Shown here: positions 23,800 to 35,788 of the stretch, in pieces
Position numbering within the stretch: the first letter of the stretch is position 1
How the letters are laid out: each line of letters starts with the position of its first letter
NCBI GenBank assembly: GCA_022376515.1
Contig: WTXI01000001.1
Location: 248,001-312,000, forward strand
Reading direction: 5' to 3'
Origin: Lactifluus volemus
Taxonomy: Eukaryota; Basidiomycota; Agaricomycetes; Russulales; Russulaceae
DNA: 64,000 nt
The notes under the pieces: generated by a model
Databases searched by the model: none
What the model saw: the letters and a program-made list of their open reading frames with translations, nothing else
What the model was told of the DNA's origin: nothing
Program-made: the position numbers and the translations under genes

Positions 23800-26700
23800 G
23801 AAAGAAATGCAGGGAACAGAACATATTGCAAGACCATTAAGGGGCTGGTATATGAAAGCGTCTCACTCATCTCTTTCTCAAAAGTTCGGGAACGGGGAAC
23901 GGCACTGGGGTTTAGATCCAAAAAAAGTAAATTAGTAAAATAAAATAATGTTAAAAAAAAATTGAAAATTGCAAAAAGGGATACATTTCCGCTTAGGGAC
24001 AAAACAGGGGATCTATCCATTGTGAGATGGGATGCACTTTTCATCGACCGACGATGGCCTTCGGGATGCGATGGCATGGCACACGCCATGGCGTGGCGTG
24101 GCGTGGCATGCCATGGCGGTCACAATCCAAGATTCAAGATCGCCCAAAACAAACGCGGTTCATCATGACCCCCCCTACTGAGTCTGACACTTCTTTCCTC
24201 ACCGCCTCGCCTCAACTCGCCTCTCATTTCTGGGCCTCTCCCAGGGGATTTCCCATGGGATTCCCCATAGCCTCTCCTTGACCCGTTACCATATCCGGTA
24301 AATCACATAAGCACACTTCCTCTCCCACGGGCCCTCCCTCCACCAATCATTCTTCTTTCCCTCCGTCAACTCGCTCTCGACAACCTTTTTGTCGACAAGT
24401 TCCTCATGGGGCTATCCCCCCGCTCTGCCAAACTCTAGGTCACCTCGTTACCACACTTTCCATCTCCGCGCTCTCCATCTCGTCTTCGCTTGTTTTCTCT
24501 TTGTGATAAAACGCCCCTCACTCTAGTTTCACCCGGATCCTCCACAAGATGATATTTTACCCCTGCACCTCATCTCGTCGTTCCTTCTCCTGTTCCGTAA
24601 TCTTTCATACCAATTCCAACCACTTCTCCCATGCTTCTCCTTTTGAGCGCTCTACGCTCTAAATCAGCTAAACCTATTACCGCAACTTTCCGGGTAGCCT
24701 AATCCATGTTCCTTGTTTTGTTTTATATATATAATATAGTTTCTTTTTTACATTTATAAATGCATATAATCGATCAGCGCAGGTGTTGCGGCAACCATGG
24801 ATCTCCTTGGAATGTAATTCAAAGAGTTTAGATCTAAGATTATGCATACTCTTTTCACATCCCGCGAATGGTGCCCTTCCCTTTCCACATCGGGAATCTA
24901 CGGCTACTTGGCCTTTGAATTTCTTTCACCCTTCCTTCCTTTCCTCTCCTGTGCCTGGTCCCGGCGTTTGTCATATAAGCCAAATGGGTGGATCTCATTC
25001 ACAGATTCAAATGTGGCTGTCTTGTCCTGTACTTCACGCTTCCCAACACAAACGACCCCTTCGCGCCATCCATCAGAGACGTCCAACCGCGCATCGCCGT
25101 ACCACTGTTCACCGCTTTTCCCGTTTCTTACATAGGCATCCTAAAACTCATTCCCACACAATTATTACATCGATGCGGTCGCTCGCTTTCATATTCCATT
25201 TTACCCGCCCGTACTACTTTGACGGAGATCTCGTGATAATGGCTCATGTCGTTGATAGTAGGCATGACGGTACTCTATTGACAACAAACTATTATTGCCC
25301 TTAGCGGCTGTCGCACCTACCCAATTTCGTGTTGGCCCCGCGCGCGGACTCACACACCCGCTCCCATAATTAGTTGCAACTTGAGTTAGTCCGCGAGATA
25401 CCGAGCTCGGCTCACTGACTCGATAATCGACGTCACCGCCTCTGTCTCTCCTCGTGTCCTCTCTCGTGTCAGTCCACCCATCCCTCACTGATCAGGTCCG
25501 CCGCATGCATCCCCCCCTGTCCGCATCAAGTTAAACTCGTCCCTCTCTCTCTTTTAGGGTGGGGCGTCCCAGATTTCCTTTGATCTGCGTCAATTACATT
25601 TTTCATGGTTCCCGCGGTTTCACTATTCGTCAACAGCTGCCACCCGTTGTAAAGTAAAAAAAAAAAAAGTGAGATGAGAGATGATTGTGGTACGCCGTCC
25701 CTAAAAAAAAAAAGCATGCCGCAACCGTGTCCCTTTCCTTCCCTTCCCCACGCTATTTGCCGGAATGGCCTTTCCGCCTGCGCTTTTGTAAACTTAACAA
25801 AAGTCGTGGCTAACCGAACATTCGCGAAACCCTACTTGTACCCGAATCGAGTCATCATCATCCATGGGCTTTTTGCTTTTGCCACTCCAACCGTGGGAGA
25901 GCGTGTGATCAGGCAAATTTCCTGTCAACTTTTTTCCCCTTTCGCACTTGTCTCGTTTTTGCTGCTGAGACAACCCTCGGGGCGGTCATCTCCATTTCCC
26001 GCTCATTGTCTCTTGATGGGAGGAGGCGGCCCGGCCGTCAGAATTTGCAGTTGCTAGAAATGCAGGAATGGTTTGACCCGAGGCTTAATGCCGCAGCAAC
26101 ACATATTATTCCGTGTCTCCGCTTGTCCTTTTTTTTTTTTTTCTTCCTCGGGCATGAGTGGGTCAGCATTCCGTGGGCGTCGCCCCTCTCCACCGACGTC
26201 GTTAGTTAAGTTAGGCTCCAAAATATACTTGCTCGCGAGCAAGCGACGCCCCCCGCGTATGGACGGACGTTTTGCCCAAGGCGCGGATTACAGCACACCC
26301 GGAAATTGCCAACATGGCTAAGCGTTTCTGGTACCATCTCCGAATCCTCGGGTCTCATCACCTGGAGACACTAGTCCGTTATCTATCGTATCCCTCTTTC
26401 GATCCAACTCAACTCCTGAGAAGTGAGACAACTTTCAGCTCCGAAACCAGGGCGGATGGATCCACCGGGCCCTTTTGCAATAAATCAGAATCGGTATTAG
26501 TATTCCCTTGATGGCTTTCTCGGCGATGGAATGTCTCTCGTTGATCTTTTTTTTTTTCATGATCAGCCAGCTTAATAATGAAGGTGCGCAGAGCGCAGCA
26601 AAGCAATTACGCCTCGAGCCAGTTGAGGCAAAACACACTTTTTGGTGAGAATGGCCATTTTGGGGGCCTCTCTCGCTCTCTCTCTCTCTTGTCTAGCTCC

Positions 26701-29611
26701 GCGCGAAAATGCAATCCCGGAATGCGCAACAACAGTCTCCGTCTCCGTGCTTCCCGCTTGTGGGGCCAAACAACAGGTTGACCCCCCGTTGGTTGCACAT
26801 CCGGCAAGTTCTCGTACGCAATCGCCCAAACAGATTGTCGATTTACGCCCTTACATTCAATTCTACAAATCCTTGATACGTCCCTGCGTAATCTATCGAA
26901 CGCATCCCCTTCCGCGGCAAAGCACGCACCCTCCCCGTACACACACACACACACATGCGCGCACATGTTGCGCAGGGGATCCCCCGAGCCCCGCTGCCAT
27001 ACACAACACAACACACGTAAGAGCCTGTTTAGCGTTCGTGCGTTATCGTGAGGCGGTATCGTCGCCCTGGGTTTCTAATTGCGTCTCGGCGCACCACTAC
27101 CGTGAGTACATTACTATATCAATCCCCCATCTCATCTTTGGGGGAGAGAAAGGCGAAGTATAGCAACTGATGAAACACAACAATGCGTAAAACCGTCTCC
27201 CCCTCTCTCGACATTGGGTTACATGTGAAAGGCCCATTTGGGGATGGATCGTCCCCGGTCCAGAACATTCCCGGTTCGTTGGCGTGCTTTGGTTTGGCTG
27301 TGTCGCGGTCTGCCTGCAGGCAGATTGGTAAATTTTTGCTGCATTTTTATTCATCGTTTTGTAAGTCGGGCGTCCGGTGGCACACGAGGAAAGCAAAAAA
27401 AACAAAACAAACTAAATTGTTTGTGTATTGTTGTTTTTTTGACGCTGGACGCAGGTGTTCCATAACTCGACCCCCAAATTTTGAACAAAAAAGTTCCTAA
27501 CTAGAACATAAACGTGGAAGAATATCAACCCGCGCGCGCGCGCGCGTCACTACTACGGCGTAATCGAGTGTCAGTGTGTGAGGAGCACTTAAAAATAGAC
27601 TTTTGTAAACTCCCGAAATTTTGACAATAGGGAGCAGCTAGCTTGTTCCCCATTTGAGCTGATGTAAAAAGAGAAAATAATCGGGGCTAAATCGTCCGGA
27701 GAAAGAGGGGATACAATACAGTACTTGTTGGCGCGTTCGATTACGGTTAGGATGCGTACGTGGCAGGGTTGCTCGGAAACCTAGGGACAGCGTTTGAATA
27801 GCATCATATACACATACCCGTTATATATCAATGTATATAGTGGCTTGACCGCCCTCATAACTCCCCCCAAAAAGCCCGAGGAGGTGCGAGCGTAAGTGAC
27901 AGGCGACCAGGCAACGACGAACGAAAGGTGAGGCAGTACTTTACCCCATCTGGGCTTGCCACGGGAGTCGATAGTGCAATCATCGGAGCGCGGAGATGGG
28001 CCAGTTGGAAGTTTCCTAGTACGTATTAAGACTACTGTATCTACCATAGTTGTCAAGTTGCGGAGGCGGAACCGATTTATTCTGGTTTAAACCGTCCAAA
28101 ACTTTTTGTTTTATTGACCGTCGCAAGTAATCGAGGGGTTTTACCGTATACTAGTTAGAGTGGAAAGAAGTAGCGCAATCCTGTACTGTATATAATTAAT
28201 TTTTTTTTTCGCGGGTGTCCACATGACCGTAAACTTATCTCGGACAGGCGATCTCTGCCAAGTTTTTTTTTTTTTGTATGGAATAGACCCATTGTCACGG
28301 CATCAAAGGCAGGTACTAAATGAGCAAATTTGCTCTTTGAGATTGACCTTCCGAGTTATTCGTCAGCCTCAAGATGAAATGTCGCCTGCCTCATTATTTC
28401 CAACTTGGAAGCTTGAGGTAAGGTGGGAAGTGCAACATGTTGGTTGATCGTCTCTCTATGCGACAGATTGATGTTGTCTTATGTTTTTTTTTTTTCAACT
28501 TGTCTCACTGATTCAGATTTGAGGAACGGGATCAGTTGACGGGCGCAACCCGTTCCAAAACCGACCACATCAACACATCAGTTTTCCGCGATTGCGGACC
28601 GTTCGTGTGTTGAGTGAGATGCCGAACTTGCTTACCACCATATCAACGGGTGGTGGGAGTGATTGATAGGATCAACGATTTACAATTGCAATTGGCAGAT
28701 ATCATCAAAACGAGAGCAAGACCAATTAACGAATGACAGATAGGTCAAGATAGAAACTACGGTGGCAGAAAAGCCCTGCCATGCAATGATCTGAATTCTG
28801 AATCTAATGAGGGGGGGGGATTCAATGAGCGCTGATCACTCAGCGCGAATGTGGCACCACATCTGTCAAGGTACGTACAAGACCGCATAAACTGAAGAAC
28901 CGGCCGTTACCGTCATTCAATAATTCGATAGAAGGGGGGGTCAAGAGCATGGCACCGGAATGTGCCCATTCTGATATTCGCGCCGATAGATTGGGACCTC
29001 ATCGCAACGGAACATTGTGAGCTGATACGGTTCATACAGTACAGGTAGCTATGAGAGAGTTTCCGACGAGTTCCGCCGAACCGACCAACCGAAGAACACG
29101 CAAGTGGAACACCCTGGCGTTCGTTGGGGGGGGTCGTTCAATTTATTGAATTCTTTGTTCTGACTTCCGTGCGAGGTGTTTTGAACTATATCGTATGCTG
29201 AGCCTGTCGGCTGTGGTAGATTATGGCAATATTGCGAGAAATTTCCCGTAGCGCGCGCTTGAGTATGTATATAGAGCACTCAGCTCCGATGGCGCATACA
29301 ACCACCGGTAACTGTGTAACTCTGAGTCATCCGTCGACAAATTGTAAAAAGAAGCGGGCGTGACATTAATCACGCGGGTAACCTTTGTCACATATGGCTG
29401 TGACTATGTGACACGCAGAGGGGACTCGCACAGTGAGTGGTCAGCCAAAGCGTAGTCGTCAACGTCCCCAACGGCAAACAGCTGACTTGGCCATACTCAA
29501 TCGTTCGTCCTCACACCCCCCCTCAATCCCATCACTTTCACCTCTCCATTCACCTTTACCACATATACCCACTCAAACACTCTTTTTTTCCACCTTACTC
29601 TCGCCCACGGC
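23800..29611. other. 5.8-kb gene-poor region
   Basis: No recognised gene. The left 100-300 bp likely holds the cyclin promoter and the right 200-300 bp the CHS7 promoter. Simple sequences are frequent: a GCGTGG/CATGGC cluster (24071-24120), AT-rich 24720-24770, CA repeats at 26940-26955, an alternating CG run (27529-27546) and many poly-T stretches. Open frames here (for example plus strand 24783-25304 and 26642-27163) show no domain and have low-complexity composition. Confidence 0.45.
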
Positions 29612-30984
29612 ATGGGCGTGCAATTCGGGTCCTTTAACAACATATGCCAGACAGCCGCGCTGATCATATGTCCTCTAATAGGCTCAGATCAGGGTATCGA
29701 GCCAGATTGCTATAGCAGGAACGTGGACATCGCTGGCACCCTCATCTTCCAACCATGTGAGTTTGCATTTTTTGCTCGGCGTGTCCCACTACGCCATTTT
29801 CGCCCAATGACCGCCTTTCTCTACCATCGTTCGTTAGCAACATGTTTTGTCCACATCGTTGCAATATTGATGACGGGGATAATGATATATCACATACGAA
29901 GTAAATACACAGCTGTGGGTGAGTAACTCGAGTCGTCGGATGTCCAAAGTCAGTAACAATTAATCGCTTGGCATCTCTACTAGGTCGCAAGGAGATTGTC
30001 ATGTTCTTCTATCTCTACGCCATCATCGAGCTCCTCGCGTTTTTGCTTGATTCCAACATTATCCCAACAGCAAATACTGTCTATCCGGTGAGCTCGGCAA
30101 CTCGTCCATTCTGTTGAGGGAGCCATCAGATTGATGTTTTTTTTTGTTCGGTTGTGTAGTGGTTTGCGGCAGGATACACTGGCTTGGTCGCGGCCGCTTA
30201 CTGCTGCCTTCTCATCAACGGTTTCGTTGGTTTCCAGTTCGCCGAGGATGGCACGCCATTATCTTTATGGGTGCGGCGGCCTCGTCCTATCTCCGCGATC
30301 AGACAAAAGCGTACTAAATTTGTCTTTGAACCGTTATAGCTTTTGCGGCTCGTATGTCTCGCGGTCTTCGGCATTTCCTTCTTCATCGCCATCGCCACCT
30401 TCCATGGCTTCCTAGGTTTCAAGAAAAGCAGTCCACTCGCACTGTGGATCGTGTACATTCTCTGGCCTCTGGCTTGCGCAGTTATCTACATCATCTCGCA
30501 GTTGATCCTCGTCTTCCGCACGCTTGAGGATCGATGGCCAATTGGAGATATCATATTCGGCACCGCCTTTTTCGCAATCGCACAAGTCCTCTTATTCGCC
30601 TTCAGTGCGACGATATGTGACGCCATCAAACATTACATTGACGGGCTGTTCTTCTTCACTTTGTGCATGCTTCTGAGCGTGATGATGGTCTACAAGTACT
30701 GGGACAGCATCACGGTGCGTTGTTCATTCATGATGTCACGCATATTATGGCTCATCTCAGGTTAGCGTGAGGACCTCGAATTTTCCGTCGGTTCCAAAGC
30801 GGCCGTGTGGGAGGTCAAGGACCCACTTCTTGCTGGGCAAGACTCAGACCCGTATGGGGAGGATGTCGCAAGCAACTATCATGGGGCGCCAGGCAGCCTT
30901 GTGGGTGGCATCAGCGGACAGCAACTTTACCAGCAGAAGGGATATGGTGGACGTGGATATCCACCATCGTCGGATAGGTATTGA
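29612..30984 (+). CDS. CHS7: Chitin synthase export chaperone Chs7
   Basis: Endoplasmic-reticulum multi-pass protein needed for chitin synthase III to leave the ER and for normal wall chitin. Six exons, 29612-29756, 29838-29918, 29984-30087, 30160-30270, 30340-30714 and 30766-30984, give 344 residues with all phases consistent. Family features: N-terminal [34 protein letters not shown], a membrane helix ending [69 protein letters not shown], and the conserved [20 protein letters not shown] followed by [11 protein letters not shown]. At least six hydrophobic helices are visible. The hydrophilic tail is Gly/Tyr-rich ([16 protein letters not shown]). The start is the first ATG that opens the family's N-terminus. 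Confidence 0.95.
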
Positions 30985-31797
30985 TGATGGACATTGTCGC
31001 ACTGTTTTACTCTTTCTCGCGTTGCATTTGACATGGCATACCCTACCTTACACGAGTTACTAGATTGATGTGTGATTGTACATTATACTCTCGCTCAGCA
31101 AAGTTAACTTTACGGTCACTTTGCTCCATATGGCTCGTGCTAGTTTCAGCTCCGTTTCGATCTTTACGTGTAAACGACGCTGGCCATGACGTTGTAATTT
31201 TTTGGAACAATTTATATTTATCAAAAAAATACTAATACACAAAGCAACCCTCAGGCATATTTCGCCATCACTGGGAAAGATGATTTTTTAAAAAAAAATG
31301 TTAAAAAGGTTTTTTCCAAAAATTGCTGAAAGCCGGAGCTAACAGACGGGTTCGGATGTGTAATTTGCAATCAGCAAAAGACTGTGCCTCGGTAAAGACC
31401 TCACTGGCGACAGTACATGCCCGAGCACAAGAGATGGGGAACCTAATGAAAGTTTGCTGCGCTTATATATGAATGCTGTTTAGGGCCGGCGGTTATTTCT
31501 TGACCTGGTCCGTGCGCGTGTTGGTGCCATACACAGGTTAACCGTCATTTGCTTATATAACTTCTACATCTTAAAAGCTACACGATTCTATATCTCAGGC
31601 ATCAGAATCTAATTTTTGTTTGTGGACGAGGGATTGATGCTGGTGCTTACATAAACATGTACGTTGTTAGATTGGAAATTCCCGTGCGGGCAGCAAAAAA
31701 CGCTGTTGTACAGTACAGTATACAAAGATGTTGCTTGTGCGCGGGGTATGATCGTCAACAAAGATAACGTGGGGGGACGAGGGGTTTTCTATCGCTA
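30985..31797. other. Intergenic between convergent CHS7 and GPALPP-protein genes
   Basis: AT-rich stretches and short palindromic GTACAGTAC motifs (near 31708-31722). No gene recognised. It should contain both 3' UTRs. Confidence 0.5.
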
Positions 31798-32958
31798 TCA
31801 CAAGAAGCTTCCACCCTTGCTCGCACCAAATCTGTCAGACAAACCCTTGGAATCCTGAATGATCCTTCGCCGATCCTTCTCGTCCATCAACCTGCCGCCA
31901 ACAGCCATATCCCGCGCGTGGTCCCAGATCACAGTTGGCTCCTCTGCCGTGTCCTTCTTGCGCTTCTCTTCTGACTTTGCACGTGCTTCGAGCAACGATG
32001 GTCCCCGGTGCGTTCGCTAAAAAGTCCGAATATCAGTCAGTGTCACTCAACTAGTCGCCCGGGTTCTCGGATAACGCACCGTGTATTCCTCAACTTGCCG
32101 TTGCAGCTCTGCTTCACGTTTGCGCCGCTTGTGTGCATCGTTGTCCGCTTCATCGCCCAGTGACTCCGGATCCGCGTTCTCAACTCGACGCTTCTTGCCC
32201 ATCACCTCATCGGCCAGACGCTGCTGTCTCTCCGCAGGTGTCTCCGTCCAGAGCGAGTTGTCGACGACTTTTGCGGGTGCGGTAGAGCGCGAGAATTGAC
32301 GGGGTTTGTTCAGTTTTGTTGGATCAAGCGCTGTGTGTGAAACGGTTGAGTCCCCCCCAAAATATAATGACAGAAGGAGGAAAAGAAAAGTGAAGAGAAG
32401 AGAAGAGAAAAAGAAGAGTGGCGCACTGCTCAACAAATCGGACGATGAAGGCGGTACGAGCATCCATTCGTCACGCTGAAGCGTTTTAGGGCGCGCCGCC
32501 TCCTGTGAAGTAAGTAGGTGGGTGGGAATGAGCATATTGACACACGAGTGTCGCGAGCAGGATCTGGTATGAACGAACCAGGCGTGGACTAAACGCACCT
32601 CGACCGCCTGGCGCCGCTGTGCCTCCTTCTGCATGAACTCTGTAATCGCATCCTCGCGCGCAGCTGATGGCCCAGCATCCGCCTGAAGTGATGGTGGTGC
32701 AGGTCCGATCTCGTCTTCGGACTCTTCCTCTTCTTCTTCACGTGGGAGTGGGCCCCTTGCTGGCCCTAATGTGCGTCGTTTGATTCCGGAAGCGTTGGCG
32801 CGAGCCGCAGCCAAGTCAGGAGGAAGTTGGGGTGCATAATCATCATCCTCGTCCTCCTCTTCCTCTTCTTCATAACGTGGAGGTATTATGGCTGCGGACG
32901 GGGTCTGGGCAGGAATACGAGGGCATATCTGGTCTGGAGGTAATGAGGAAGATGCCAT
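31798..32958 (-). CDS. GPALPP-motif / DUF3752 protein
   Basis: Probable nuclear protein of the GPALPP1 (DUF3752) family, whose molecular role is not established. Order of features: start MASSSLPPDQICPRIPAQTP, an acidic run (about residues 29-40), KRRTLGPARGPLP, a second acidic run, then the family's IGPAPPSLQ motif and AITEFMQKEAQRRQAVE. The next exon has RPKTLQRDEWMLVPPSSSDL, the characteristic R-EWM-VPP block. The C-terminal part has PRQFSR, DNSLWTETPAERQQRLADEV, then a basic helix. The last exon ends EKDRRRIIQDSKGLSDRFG, where the DR-I-DSK-L--RF pattern is typical. Introns lie near 32520-32600 (with GC-rich borders) and 32331-32430 (a long pyrimidine tract on this strand), plus one at 32010-32080. 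It shares an 82-bp divergent promoter with the deaminase gene. Confidence 0.9.
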
Positions 32959-33040
32959 TTCTGTTTCTGGTTATTCACATGTCCAATGTCATTGGGTCCT
33001 ATTCCTAACTTTCCCACGGGTTATATCCCTTAAACTTGAA
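32959..33040. promoter_or_regulatory. 82-bp divergent promoter with inverted CCAAT boxes
   Basis: This is all the DNA between the two start codons. CCAATGTCATTGG (32983-32995) places a CCAAT and its inverse three bases apart, which is suitable for a bidirectional CCAAT-binding (Hap2/3/5) site. A CACATG lies just before it. Regulation is inferred. Confidence 0.5.
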
Positions 33041-34373
33041 ATGACCTTGTCCGGGTTCGCCAATCCCGCAGAGCCCGCTTTGCGTGCGCTTTCGCCTTCT
33101 CAACTCGCCTTTCTCGAAGCTCTCCCCAAAGCAGAGCTCCACGCACACCTAAACGGTTCAATTCCTCTGCCGTTCCTCGAACAACTCGCTCGTGAATATA
33201 CGCAGTCTGAGCCAACTTCCAATGGCATCACGCCACTCGCACCAGAAGTCCTCGCTGGCGTGCGACGTCTGCAAACCCACGAAGGCCTTGATTGCATCTA
33301 CGATTTCTTTGAGCTCTTCCCCGCTATCCACGCCCTCACCTCGACGCCAGCCAACCTCAAACGGGCCACCCGGGCCATCCTCTCCCACTTTCTCGATCCC
33401 GATCCCGATCCGGATGCGGGTACAGGACGTGGCACGGTAGCGTACATCGAGTTGCGCACTACACCGCGTGAGACGGCGCACATGACTCGCCAGGCGTACC
33501 TCGAGACAGTGTTGGATGAGATCGAGGCTCGTCCACCGGACGTGGCGGCGTTGATCGTCTGCTTGGACCGTGCCATGACGCCTCCAGTCGCGCGGGAGGT
33601 TATTGATCTCACCGTGCAGCTCCGTCGGGATGGCCGTCGTGTGGTCGGCGTGGACCTTTGCGGTGATCCAGGGTGTGTTTCGTACGAATCTCCCGTTGCC
33701 TGAGGGTTCAATCCAGATAGGCGGGTGACATGACCATGTTCGTCGACCTTTTCCGCATTGCGCGCTCAGAGGGGCTGGGCGTTACTCTACACATCGCAGA
33801 GGTACGCATATCATCTGATTGTTGAGCTTCTGCAACTGTAAAGTATGAGTTAGACGCCGCAAAACTCCGCGGCAGAGACAAAGCAACTCCTAAGCTGTGA
33901 ACCCCATCGCCTCGGGCACGCAACACATTTAGATAACGAATCGATGGAACTTGTGCTGGCACGGCGGACATGCATCGAGATTTGTCTTACGTCCAACGTT
34001 CTGTCAGAGCATTTCCCTCTTCCCCATTTCCGTGTAGCCCGGGTGAGGTGAACTGGACCCTTTGCAGGTGCAAAACCGTGCAGCAACTCCAAGATCACCC
34101 CATCCGGTATTACCTTGAACGGAATCACCCCATCACCATTTGCGTACGTTCTTTTCATATCCACTGCTCCTTTCTATCTTACGTCCGGTCCGCCTTGTCT
34201 GACGGCGAGTAACCGCCCAGACGGACGACATCCTGCCATTTCGCAACTCCGTCCTGGGCGAATATGCGCTGTTGATGGCTCCCAAACCTCTGGGACTCGG
34301 GCTGACAGAAGGCGAAATCGAGACGGTCGCCCGAACGGGGATGGAGAGCCGCTTCCCGAACACATCTCGTTAG
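33041..34373 (+). CDS. Adenosine deaminase-like protein (ADAL / N6-methyl-AMP deaminase type)
   Basis: Amidohydrolase of the adenosine/AMP deaminase superfamily. The ADAL group removes the methylamino group from N6-methyl-AMP. Metal and catalytic motifs appear in order: LPKAELHAHLNGSIP (two His ligands), ARAILSHF, VAYIELRTTPRET, VVGVDLCGDPG, GLGVTLHIAE (His), HRLGHATHLD, CIEICLTSN and TDDILPF (Asp pair). The protein is about 370 residues, close to the family norm. Exon 1 runs to about 33670; later exons begin near AGDMTMFVD, TPQNSAAETK, CKTVQQLQDHP and TDDILPF. Donor choice at the first intron is ambiguous (33671-33678). The sequence ends RFPNTSR-stop, slightly short of some homologues. The substrate is assigned by family resemblance only. 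Confidence 0.9.
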
Positions 34374-34490
34374 GCGCCGATCGGGGCGCAGCATACCCTC
34401 GAAATCGTGACGGAGGTTAGACGTTTCCATTGCACAGGTTACATTTTAGTTCTACAAGGGGAGAGGGCAAAAAAACGTCGCAATTTCCAC

Positions 34491-35235
34491 TCATTGTCCG
34501 CCCGTCATTTCGAGAGTATGGCCGGTCACGTATGAGGCGGGTGGAGAGATGTCAAAACTGTTCCCACCCAAAGTCCACCAGTGAGTTCCGGTGAGCGAGT
34601 CAAGGTGAAAAACGGATGCACAGAGGGCATGGCAGCAGCTACCTCGTCCGCGGTACCCGGACGGGCGAGGAGGATTAATGGATACACCTTCGGGCCAGCG
34701 GTGCCCGAGGTAGTCATCGGTGGCTTTCCACCCGAAATACCGAGGGCAACTTTCTTGCCACCAATCTCGATGACTATACCGACGTCCTCTTTGCCCGCGG
34801 TCAAACTGGGCACGCTCGGCTTTCACGGGGACGAAAGAAGCAAATGGAGAGAGATACGGTGCTTACCCGGTGAGGATGTGACCACATTTGCCACCGTATT
34901 GGCCGGCCCGGCACGCCAAATGTGGCCCAAATACGATACGTTTCCGGGTGAGACGAGTGATGGTAGACTTGACGGCGGCACAACAACAGTTGGTCTGGCC
35001 GACTTTGCCGAGAAGTCCGGATATGCTGGAAACGTTTTTGTGATGTTGTACTTGTCTAGTGCGATTTTCAAGAGGGGAGCCGGGTGCAATGCATTGTCAG
35101 GCATCGTAAGCAACATCCAGTCACAAGAGCGCAACTGCCGTAACCGCAGTAAGAGATGGAGTTAAACGCCGCCGAACGTATGATGCATCGTGTTCAGCTT
35201 GCCGTACCGCTTAGCAGAAAATAGGTCAACCAGAG
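34491..35235 (-). pseudogene. Decayed short-chain dehydrogenase/reductase
   Basis: Pieces of a FabG-like SDR are readable in order but in shifting frames. They are RYGKLNTMHHTFGG (35.2 kb), SSISGLLGKVGQTN (35.0 kb, the conserved Ser region) and then a segment where FGPHLACRA and PANTVANVVT lie in different frames. Next come GIVIEIGGKKVALGISGGKP and VYPLILLARPGTADEVAAAM, and the C-terminal SPPASYVTGHTLEMTGGQ-stop (34491). The Tyr-x-x-x-Lys active-site segment after QTN is garbled (CCCAAVKS in one frame), and small insertions must be assumed to join the blocks. Some joins could be introns, so a functional but oddly spliced gene is not fully excluded. Upstream sequence to about 35640 could hold the remains of the NAD-binding part but is not recognisable. 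Confidence 0.6.
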
Positions 35236-35788
35236 AGGGAAAAGAAGGGGAGGTTCGCGTGCAGTAGCGTCAAAGAATTCTGGCAGGAAAGTCTTTTGCA
35301 CCCACCTCGCCACCTACTTGCTATCTACCGCATTGTTGCGGGAAGCCCAAGATCTCGTCGACGACAGCCTGCGCCTTCTCTTCGTCGAGGCAGAGTTGTG
35401 AACAGGATGTCCGTGATGCGTGGAGCCCATCGCCCATCATATCAGGGATGTGACCACGATTTTACGTGTAAACGATGGGGCTCTTTACTCGTCACAACGA
35501 CCTGTTTGGCAATAGAGGAGAGCCGCGCTTTGTCCGATTCCTTATGCGAACAAACCAGGTTGAGGTTTGTGGGGATAATAAGCAATGCGTTTTCATTTTG
35601 GAGAAGAGGATGGAGCTGTGTCATCGAACGGAGCGCCAACCATGGCTATGTATTATGGCAACATCGCCGTTCGAGGGACGAGGACTAGGGTTTTGAGGAA
35701 GAGGGGGGGACAAGTGACCGTGCACTGCCACCCCCACAAGAATAGGACAGGTCAAGTTAGGTCATCCCTTTATCCTACGTCAACACCG
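35236..35788. other. Intergenic or pseudogene upstream remains
   Basis: Lies between the SDR remnant and the next plus-strand gene. A minus-strand frame (35442-35639) and plus-strand frames overlap here without recognisable domains. No gene is supported. Confidence 0.4.

Noticed and set aside
24783..25304. 173-residue plus-strand frame in the gene-poor region
   Set aside because: Low-complexity His/Pro/Ser-rich translation of a pyrimidine-rich stretch; overlapping frames look equally good.
34581..35165. 194-residue plus-strand frame
   Set aside because: It is antisense to the recognisable SDR remnant and matches no family.
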